A stretch of 10,094 nt of DNA from positions 1 through 10,094 of the forward strand of contig CAZHXK010000046.1 of NCBI GenBank assembly GCA_964536565.1. The letters run 5' to 3'. The notes below the pieces were generated by a model. The model had not been told where the DNA came from. It made no database searches and worked only from the letters and a program-made list of their open reading frames with translations. Source of the DNA: GCA-002688135 sp964536565 (GTDB taxonomy: Bacteria; Patescibacteriota; Patescibacteriia; Magasanikbacterales; GCA-002688135). The stretch's first letter is position 1; every line of letters starts with the position of its first letter. Of the stretch, positions 1-5,334 are shown piece by piece. A program made the position numbers and the translations under genes.

Positions 1-557
1 ATGATTTACCCGATTGTTTGGAGGATTATGTACATCGGATCGGACGCACGGGTCGTGCGGGACGATCTGGAAAAGCGATTTCGTTTGTTGCGCCTTCGCA
101 AAAAGCGGATGTTAAAAAGATTGAGCGTTTAATTCGAAAGACGTTGCCTGTTTTGGCACTTCCAAAGTTGCCTGCTGAACGTCCGAGAACGACTGGACCT
201 GATAGGTTTGAGTCTCGATCACGGCATGGTGGTGGACGTGGACGTTCTCAAGGACGTCGTCGTGATGGTGGAGTTCAATTGCAAACCTCAGGAAATCGAT
301 CTCGAAATACGAGAAATTATTCCAAGCCTGTAGTTAAAAGTGCTCAGGAGTATGGTGCTGATCCAGCAAATTTTATCAGTGGATACACAGGGCCTTCACA
401 TATGACTGGTCGTTTATCAAAGCGTGCTCGTGGTAGTAAGCCTCGTGGCCCACGTAAGGGTACCAAAGGTGGGACTCGTGGTGATACGGGTCGTAAGAAA
501 CATGGTGGTCATACGAAAGGACGAACCAATCGTGGTCCGGGTGGACGTAAAAATTAA
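1..557 (+). CDS. DEAD-box RNA helicase, C-terminal part (5' end outside window)
   Basis: This is the end of an ATP-dependent DEAD-box RNA helicase, which would unwind RNA duplexes during RNA decay or ribosome assembly. The reading frame is open from the first complete codon (position 3) and begins DLPD, followed by EDYVHRIGRTGRAG. This contains motif VI, HRIGRTGRAG, whose arginines contact ATP in this family. Motifs Q to V must lie upstream. About 40 residues after motif VI the RecA-like fold gives way to a tail of roughly 120 residues rich in Arg, Gly and Lys, with RGR, GGR and RGPRKG patches. Such tails are typical RNA-binding extensions of bacterial DEAD-box proteins and are probably disordered. 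The gene ends in TAA directly before a terminator and converges on the PIF1-like helicase gene. The family call is secure; which paralogue it is cannot be told from this fragment. Confidence 0.93.
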   Translation, partial: DLPDCLEDYVHRIGRTGRAGRSGKAISFVAPSQKADVKKIERLIRKTLPVLALPKLPAERPRTTGPDRFESRSRHGGGRGRSQGRRRDGGVQLQTSGNRSRNTRNYSKPVVKSAQEYGADPANFISGYTGPSHMTGRLSKRARGSKPRGPRKGTKGGTRGDTGRKKHGGHTKGRTNRGPGGRKN

Positions 558-561
558 GTCT

Positions 562-592
562 AAAAAAGCTGCTCAACTGAGCATCTTTTTTT
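562..592. terminator. Bidirectional intrinsic terminator between convergent helicase genes
   Basis: A six-A run (562-567) is followed by the stem TGCTC (570-574), loop AACT, GAGCA (579-583) and a seven-T run (586-592). Because A and T tracts flank the hairpin, it can terminate transcription on both strands. The plus-strand T run overlaps the TAA stop of the minus-strand gene (591-593), showing how tightly the two ends are packed. Confidence 0.85.
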
Positions 593-2279
593 ATTCCTGC
601 ATCAATAGTCGCGCGATGCGGAGATCTTTAAACGAGTATTTATCTTTGAGTTTTACTTTGATGGGGGTGAGGAGTTCGGTGTCTAGTTCGGTGAATGCTT
701 TTTGAATTTCCGTTAGAGCTTCTTTAAGTTCTGGTGAGACCATGCGTTCAAAGATAATATCGCGTGAGATTTTGTCTTCGACGAACAATTCTTCGATATG
801 GCCCATGACAGTGGTGATTTTGAGTTTTCTTTCTTCGGCAATTTTAGCGACGTCTTTTCCTTGTTTCCATAGATCGAACGTAATCATTCGTGTCGGTGTT
901 TTATTCGATTTCTTTTTTGCTGACTTTCTTTCCTCCTGTTCTTTTTCTGACATTTTCTCGATGGTGCCACCGCAGGACATGATGAATTTGTTTTGAGTGA
1001 TGGATTGATCTTCATCAGAAATTTTTTTTGTTTGTGTTTCTGCGTATTCAGATTCGTCACGGAACAGTGAGTCCTGATCGAGTACGGTGGGGTGAATGTT
1101 AAATGTTTGTTCGTTGTATCCTAAAAGATGTAGGCCAGATAGTCGGCGGATACGGGATAGGGCTACGTAGCCTTGTCCATATTCAAATACTTGTGATAAA
1201 TCCATCACTGCTTCGTCCATGCTCATGCCTTGGCTTTTGTGGACGGTGATTGCCCATGCGAGTCGAAGGGGGAGTTGTGCGATTCGAGCTTTAATAGATC
1301 CATCTTCTTGAATGGTCCACTCCGCTGGAGTTACGGTGATTTTTGTATTGTTTCGTAATTTTACAATGGGTAATTGTGATTTGAGATCGAAGTCATGGAT
1401 CGTTCCGAGTGTTCCGTTAGCATATTTTCCGGTCGGGTCGTTTTTGGTAAACATGACTGTTGCATTTTTTTTAAGGTGAAGTTCTGCGGGGGAGAGACAT
1501 CCACGTTGCAGTACTTCGATTCTCTGTTTGGAACCTTTCGTGCTCATCGAGTATGTTTTGTATGATCCAGGAAGTTCCTTGAGTCTTCGGTTGTTGTGGC
1601 GATCCACGTTTCTGTTGTGTGTGTGAAGGTGAGGAATGTCAGTTGGTGTTTCTGCTGCATTCATCTGTCGGAGCTCGAGAAGGTTTCTGTGTGTAGATGT
1701 GAGCGTGCCTGTGCGGATAGCAGAGAGGAGTGAAAGAAAGTCTGAGTCATCTTGTCTGTATTGTTCTGAGATGTAGCAGGTTGTGAATTCCGCTTCTGTC
1801 CATGCTGCAGATTCAAAGGCAAATCGTTTTGCTTCTCCGTGTGTGACGGGAGGTAGTTGAAAAAAGTCTCCAACACAAATCACTTGCATGCCACCGAACG
1901 GCTCATCAGAACTTTTTACTAGTTTACACATCGCGTTTACATTATCTAAAATAGCTCCAGACAGCATTGAGACTTCGTCTATAATAAGAACCTTTTTGTT
2001 TTTGATTCGCTTGGTCGTTGTTCCTCGTTTTGCTATAGCGTGAAGATCATGTCGGGAAAGATATTCGCTAATACCAATGCCAGCCCACGAGTGAATGGTG
2101 GATCCGCCGATATGTGTTGCTGCGATACCTGTTGAGGCGCAGATTGCTGGCTCTATGCGATGGGCACGTAGCCATTTTACATACGCATTAATGGTATGTG
2201 TTTTTCCGGCTCCGGGTTCTCCGGTAAGGAAAATGTTAGCTCCTGTTCGTAGAATTTTTTGGGCATGTACTTGTTTCAT
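591..2279 (-). CDS. PIF1-like superfamily 1B DNA helicase with C-terminal HTH
   Basis: This 562-residue protein is an ATP-dependent DNA helicase of the PIF1/RecD2 type (SF1B), which moves 5' to 3' on single-stranded DNA in replication and repair. Visible motifs in order are Walker A GEPGAGKT (20-27), motif Ia ASTGIAA (48-54), Walker B LIIDEVSML (99-107), motif III GDFFQLPP (137-144), motif IV region EQYRQ (172-176), motif V TVHKSQG (345-351) and motif VI YVALSRIRRL (371-380). A charged linker (about 440-463, KKKSNK) leads to a C-terminal segment of about 100 residues with FDLWKQGKDVAKIAEERKL, resembling the helicase-associated HTH_40 type found after RecQ-like and PIF1-like cores. ATG at 2279 is the only sensible start, since an in-frame TGA lies 12 nt upstream. 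There is no useful Shine-Dalgarno site; a TGATACCAT extended -10 box ends 6 nt before the ATG. The protein is complete by motif content. Confidence 0.93.
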   Translation of the reverse strand: MKQVHAQKILRTGANIFLTGEPGAGKTHTINAYVKWLRAHRIEPAICASTGIAATHIGGSTIHSWAGIGISEYLSRHDLHAIAKRGTTTKRIKNKKVLIIDEVSMLSGAILDNVNAMCKLVKSSDEPFGGMQVICVGDFFQLPPVTHGEAKRFAFESAAWTEAEFTTCYISEQYRQDDSDFLSLLSAIRTGTLTSTHRNLLELRQMNAAETPTDIPHLHTHNRNVDRHNNRRLKELPGSYKTYSMSTKGSKQRIEVLQRGCLSPAELHLKKNATVMFTKNDPTGKYANGTLGTIHDFDLKSQLPIVKLRNNTKITVTPAEWTIQEDGSIKARIAQLPLRLAWAITVHKSQGMSMDEAVMDLSQVFEYGQGYVALSRIRRLSGLHLLGYNEQTFNIHPTVLDQDSLFRDESEYAETQTKKISDEDQSITQNKFIMSCGGTIEKMSEKEQEERKSAKKKSNKTPTRMITFDLWKQGKDVAKIAEERKLKITTVMGHIEELFVEDKISRDIIFERMVSPELKEALTEIQKAFTELDTELLTPIKVKLKDKYSFKDLRIARLLMQE

Positions 2280-2285
2280 GCACCT

Positions 2286-2294
2286 ATGGTATCA
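2286..2294 (-). promoter_or_regulatory. Extended -10 promoter of the PIF1-like gene
   Basis: On the minus strand TG-A-TACCAT is a TGn-extended -10 box (4 of 6 matches to TATAAT) that ends 6 nt before the ATG at 2279. Transcription would start at or next to the A of the start codon. No good -35 box is seen at 16-18 nt. Confidence 0.45.
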
Positions 2295-2322
2295 CACTGT
2301 GTTGTAAAGCCATAAGCAACAT

Positions 2323-2351
2323 TTTTGTGGATAAGGTTGTCATGTTATAAT
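2323..2351 (+). promoter_or_regulatory. Consensus extended -10 promoter of the DUF333-like gene
   Basis: TGT-TATAAT (2343-2351) is a perfect TGn-extended -10 box. The last T is 6 nt before the ATG at 2358, so the predicted transcript begins at the start codon. A weak T-rich -35 (TTTTGT at 2323-2328) sits 17 nt upstream. Confidence 0.7.
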
Positions 2352-2357
2352 GCAGTT

Positions 2358-2810
2358 ATGAAATATGTAGTATTCATTTTGGCCTTGTGTGTGGTGTTGC
2401 CGGCTCAAGCCGCAATAGATCCCGATCTCGCGATATGTGATCGATATGGTTTTGAATTAGTTGAAACGACATTTGATGATGGGAATGTGTTTCGACAGTG
2501 TAAGCGTCCTGATGGTGTGTTGTGTTCTGTGGAGCGCGTATACGAAGGTTTTTGTGGCGATCAGGAATTGTCTTTTTTAAGTTGTGTTGAGGAAGGTGGT
2601 ACGGTGTTTCCCGAATTTGAATCGTGTTGTGCAGATGCTGTTCCGTATATGAAGCGGGGGCAGGTTGGACAGCCGTTTTGTAAAAAAATAAATAAAGTTC
2701 AGGAGGTGGTAGGTGATATTGCAGATTCATCGATTGCTATGGCTATTTTAGTGGCTGCGCTTGCTGGTGCGATTCCTGCATATATTATTCGTCGCAAGCG
2801 GACGCTTTAG
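2358..2810 (+). CDS. Exported DUF333-like Cys-rich protein with C-terminal membrane anchor
   Basis: This is a 150-residue exported protein. The signal peptide MKYVVFILALCVVLPAQA (1-18) is probably cut after AQA. Residues 24-67 resemble the DUF333 family (often annotated as putative hemolysin, without proven function): AICDRYGFEL, then FRQCKRPDGVLC and YEGFCG, matching the family pattern C..-GG-...-C..PDG..C......G.C. A second Cys-rich piece (76-108) includes a CC pair. Eight cysteines (27, 48, 56, 66, 76, 90, 91, 108) remain in the mature chain, enough for four disulfides outside the membrane. Residues 124-145 form a hydrophobic helix followed by RRKRTL, which predicts a C-terminal anchor with a basic cytoplasmic end. 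The ATG at 2358 is chosen over an in-frame TTG at 2325 because it gives a clean signal peptide and lies 6 nt after a consensus -10 box; the TTG lies inside the promoter. The molecular role is unknown. Confidence 0.8.
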   Translation: MKYVVFILALCVVLPAQAAIDPDLAICDRYGFELVETTFDDGNVFRQCKRPDGVLCSVERVYEGFCGDQELSFLSCVEEGGTVFPEFESCCADAVPYMKRGQVGQPFCKKINKVQEVVGDIADSSIAMAILVAALAGAIPAYIIRRKRTL

Positions 2811-2823
2811 AATTTTTTTGACG

Positions 2824-2853
2824 AAAATTGCTGTTTTTAATGGCGATTTTTTT
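2824..2853 (+). terminator. Intrinsic terminator of the DUF333-like gene
   Basis: AAAATTGC (2824-2831) pairs with GCGATTTT (2843-2850), eight base pairs with one G-U, across an 11-nt loop, and runs into seven Ts (2847-2853). It lies 13 nt after the TAG stop. Confidence 0.7.
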
Positions 2854-2879
2854 GTTTCATAAGAGGTGGTTGTGAGGGG

Positions 2880-2908
2880 TTGACATGTTTGATTTTGTAT
2901 ACTATTCT
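2880..2908 (+). promoter_or_regulatory. Promoter of the repeat-protein gene
   Basis: A perfect TTGACA -35 (2880-2885) is followed 17 nt later by TATTCT (2903-2908, 4 of 6 matches). A better-looking TATACT (2898-2903) lies only 12 nt from the -35, so the exact -10 is uncertain. The start site would fall near 2910-2916, giving a leader of about 40 nt. Confidence 0.6.
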
Positions 2909-2912
2909 AGCG

Positions 2913-2937
2913 GCGGCCTGCGGGCTGTGTTTTTTTT
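2913..2937 (+). terminator. Terminator-like hairpin in the 5' leader of the repeat-protein gene
   Basis: CGGCC (2914-2918), loop TGCG, GGCTG (2923-2927), extendable by a G-U pair, is followed by TG and eight Ts (2930-2937). This has intrinsic-terminator form but sits between the promoter and the Shine-Dalgarno site, with the hairpin starting at about the predicted transcript 5' end. It could be a leader attenuator, a stabilising 5' hairpin, or a second terminator for the upstream gene. With so little transcript upstream of it, ordinary attenuation is only one possibility. Confidence 0.5.
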
Positions 2938-2941
2938 ACTT

Positions 2942-2946
2942 AGGAG
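2942..2946 (+). promoter_or_regulatory. Shine-Dalgarno site deciding the TTG start
   Basis: AGGAG ends 9 nt before TTG at 2956. It supports that TTG as the start over the in-frame ATG at codon 16, which lies inside the hydrophobic part of the signal peptide. Confidence 0.7.
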
Positions 2947-2955
2947 AGCTATCCC

Positions 2956-5256
2956 TTGGAAACTCGTTTTTCTGCTTTTTACAATTTCTTAATCGTTGTC
3001 AGTATGACTGTGGTCGTGTTGTGTGTTCCGTTGTCTGCTGTTGCACAAACGTGTGACTCAGATGAGGATTGTCCTGATGATGGAGATCCCTGCACGTTGA
3101 GTGTGTGTTTCTCTGATGTCTGTGGCACGCCTCCTGTTCAGTGTGATGATGGAGATCCTTCAACAGTCGATTACTGCGATCCTGCGGCGGCTGATGATGG
3201 TGATCCTCTTCCTCCGCTTAGTCCGCTCGATCCTCATGGAGCGTGTGTGTTTGAGTCTTATGACTGTACTGATCCTGGCGTGAATTCGCCTTGTGATGAT
3301 GGAGATCCATGTACGATTGATGTGTGCAACGCAGTTACCGGTGCATGTGAGTTTTTTCAAGATTCATGTGATGACGGCAACCCATGCACGATTGACGCTT
3401 GTTTTACAGGTCTTGGTTGTGGTGTTGTTGCAGTTGATCCGAATGCTGTGTGTAGCGACGATGATCCGTGTACGTCGAATGATCATTGTGATGCGGTAGG
3501 AGATTGCGATAGTGATCCTCCTGTTGATTGCGATGATGATAATTTGTGCACGTTTGATTTTTGCGATGAAGCTGAGCCAAATGGATGTGTGAATTTCGAT
3601 GCGAGTCAATTTGCATGCGATGACGACAACGCATGTACGCTCGATCAGTGCGATGCTGTGCTCCTGTGTTTCTCAACTTCTGTCGATTGTGATGATGGAG
3701 AAGTGTGCACAAGCGAGTGGTGTGATGCTGCGCTTGGATGTCTGTATGTCTCGAATACCGAATCATGTGATGACGGCAATGAGTGCACTGCTGATGATGC
3801 GTGTTCAGACTTTAAGTGTGAAGGTGAGGGTCTCGATTGTGATGATGGAAATCCTTGTACTGATGACTCATGTACACTTGCTGACGGTTGCTCATACGTA
3901 AATAGCGTGGGTCCTTGTAGTGATGGGGATGCATGTAGTGTTGGTGAGGCATGTTTGAATGGTGCGTGTGTTGGTGGTCAACCTGATGATTGTGATGATG
4001 GAAATGCATGTTCCGATGATAACTGTGATCCAGTCATTGGTTGTACATACACGGATAGTCCTGCGACATGTGAAGACGGCGATGCGTGTACGATGTACGA
4101 TTTCTGTCTGAATTTGGCATGCGTTGGTGGACCAGAGGTGTTGTGTGGAGATGGCGTGAATTGTACGAACGATTCATGTGATTCTCAGTTAGGATGCGTG
4201 TTTGATCCGGTCATCTGTGATGACGACGACGCATGTACGATCGAGGTTTGTGATGAGCTTATCGGCATGTGTAACTTTGGTCCGAATCCGACCATGGTGG
4301 ATTGCGATGACGATAATGCGTGCACAGATGACGCATGTGATCCGGAAACGGGCTGCTATTACGAAGATATTTCTGACACATGTGACGATGGTGATTCATG
4401 CACTGAAGATGGTTGTGATGCGCAGTCGGGATGTACTTCAGTTCCTATCGATTGTGATGATGGTGACGCATGTACGAACGACGTGTGTGATCCGCAGTCT
4501 GGTCAGTGTGAGAGTGACGTTTTTACGTGTGATGACATGAATCAATGTACGGATGATTGGTGTGATCCACTCACCGGCTGTCAGTCTGATCAGGAGAACG
4601 TGTGCATCGCCGATGAAGGGGTGAGTTGTACTGTTCCTGGTTGTGAGGATGGGGAGTGTGAGAGCCTTGTCTGTTCAGATCCTGCGTTTGCGTATTGCTG
4701 CGATGAGAACGGGGTGTGGGACGATGCGTGTGCAGATGAAGCATTTGGCATCGCGGTTACTGAGATCAATGCGAAGTACACGGAATGTTGGCTAGCAAAG
4801 CAGGTAGAGATTCTTGCTTTGCGACCAGTAAGTTCGTATTACTCTACGTCACATTGGATTGCTGCCTCTACGTATATTCTGAGAGAGATTTGTGGTGCGG
4901 CTGTCATCAATTCGCTCGGTACGTGTACTGACGAGAATTGTGGTGATGGTCAGTGTTCGCAGATTGACAGTATTTGGGCGACACATCCTCACGATGTGCT
5001 CTGCTTCGATGACTGTCCGTCTGAGCCGGTTGCCTGCAATCCGAAGGCGTGTGGAAATTGCGGCAATAATGTCCCTTGTGGTGGATTGCCGGATTGCTCG
5101 TTGATTCCGTGTGAACCGTGTTTTGTTGCGAAGGACTGCGATGATGGAGATCCGCTGACATACGATTTCTGTAATCGACATGATACGTGGGGTTGTTATC
5201 ACTGGGATTCTCTCGGTGAACCATCGTATGATTTCACATTTGCTCCCTATCCATAG
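2956..5256 (+). CDS. Secreted Cys-rich tandem-repeat protein (Dicty_CTDC-like repeats)
   Basis: This is a 766-residue exported protein. The signal peptide (1-30) has the core LIVVSMTVVVLCVPL and a likely cut after SAVA, before Q31. Residues 33-549 hold about 19 tandem repeats of 24-28 residues with four cysteines each, pattern C-DDG-x2-CT-x-D-x-C-x4-G-C. This resembles the slime-mould CTDC repeat (PF00526), also found in secreted bacterial proteins. Repeats come in two spacings, CTxDxC and CTxxDxC. The second repeat has Ser in place of the CT cysteine and carries a Pro/Asp-rich insert. Residues 550-766 form a separate module: CSDPAFAYCC with VWDDAC (573-592), a helical low-Cys stretch (about 597-650), then Cys-rich segments and a diverged repeat DCDDGDPLTYDFC near residue 728. 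No C-terminal anchor, LPXTG or sorting helix is visible, so it is secreted or held non-covalently. The acidic repeats might bind calcium, which is unproven. Function is unknown; adhesion or a surface stalk is a guess. Confidence 0.9.
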   Translation: METRFSAFYNFLIVVSMTVVVLCVPLSAVAQTCDSDEDCPDDGDPCTLSVCFSDVCGTPPVQCDDGDPSTVDYCDPAAADDGDPLPPLSPLDPHGACVFESYDCTDPGVNSPCDDGDPCTIDVCNAVTGACEFFQDSCDDGNPCTIDACFTGLGCGVVAVDPNAVCSDDDPCTSNDHCDAVGDCDSDPPVDCDDDNLCTFDFCDEAEPNGCVNFDASQFACDDDNACTLDQCDAVLLCFSTSVDCDDGEVCTSEWCDAALGCLYVSNTESCDDGNECTADDACSDFKCEGEGLDCDDGNPCTDDSCTLADGCSYVNSVGPCSDGDACSVGEACLNGACVGGQPDDCDDGNACSDDNCDPVIGCTYTDSPATCEDGDACTMYDFCLNLACVGGPEVLCGDGVNCTNDSCDSQLGCVFDPVICDDDDACTIEVCDELIGMCNFGPNPTMVDCDDDNACTDDACDPETGCYYEDISDTCDDGDSCTEDGCDAQSGCTSVPIDCDDGDACTNDVCDPQSGQCESDVFTCDDMNQCTDDWCDPLTGCQSDQENVCIADEGVSCTVPGCEDGECESLVCSDPAFAYCCDENGVWDDACADEAFGIAVTEINAKYTECWLAKQVEILALRPVSSYYSTSHWIAASTYILREICGAAVINSLGTCTDENCGDGQCSQIDSIWATHPHDVLCFDDCPSEPVACNPKACGNCGNNVPCGGLPDCSLIPCEPCFVAKDCDDGDPLTYDFCNRHDTWGCYHWDSLGEPSYDFTFAPYP
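3052..4602 (+). repeat. Tandem protein-coding repeat array, about 19 units of 72-84 nt
   Basis: Units begin TGTGATGATGGAGATCC or variants such as TGTGATGACGGCAA and TGCGATGACGATAA. Third positions vary freely between units while the encoded Cys, Asp and Gly are kept. This indicates old, selected repeats and not recent slippage products. Longer inserts interrupt the array near 3190-3290. Confidence 0.9.
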
Positions 5257-5267
5257 GATATAGAGCG

Positions 5268-5295
5268 GCGCATACCTACGGGTGTGCGCTTTTTT
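5268..5295 (+). terminator. Strong intrinsic terminator with UACG tetraloop
   Basis: GCGCATACC (5268-5276) pairs with GGTGTGCGC (5281-5289), nine base pairs with one T-G, closed by a C(UACG)G tetraloop of the very stable UNCG class, then six Ts (5290-5295). It ends the repeat-protein transcript 12 nt after its stop and sits right next to the promoter of the next gene. Confidence 0.92.
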
Positions 5296-5297
5296 AT

Positions 5298-5326
5298 TTG
5301 CTAAAAAACCTTATCTACGATAGTAT
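5298..5326 (+). promoter_or_regulatory. Promoter of the ABC-F gene
   Basis: TTGCTA (5298-5303), a 17-nt spacer and TAGTAT (5321-5326), each matching consensus at 4 of 6 positions. The -10 ends 8 nt before ATG, leaving a leader of 0-2 nt. The bases just before ATG read TTTCCTCCT, the opposite of a Shine-Dalgarno site. Confidence 0.55.
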
Positions 5327-5334
5327 TTCCTCCT

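Noticed and set aside
2325..2357. TTG at 2325 as an upstream start for the DUF333-like protein.
   Set aside because: It lies in the promoter -35/-10 region and would put polar residues before a perfect signal peptide that begins at 2358.
3101..4540. Many open frames on both strands inside the repeat gene.
   Set aside because: They are shadows created by the periodic codons of the main frame; none has a start signal, and their His/Met/Arg-rich products follow from the repeat composition.
3052..4602. Regular repeats at about 75-nt spacing could be taken for a CRISPR array or non-coding satellite.
   Set aside because: Repeats differ at synonymous sites, are not identical direct repeats, vary in length by multiples of three and encode a conserved Cys/Asp pattern in one long open frame.
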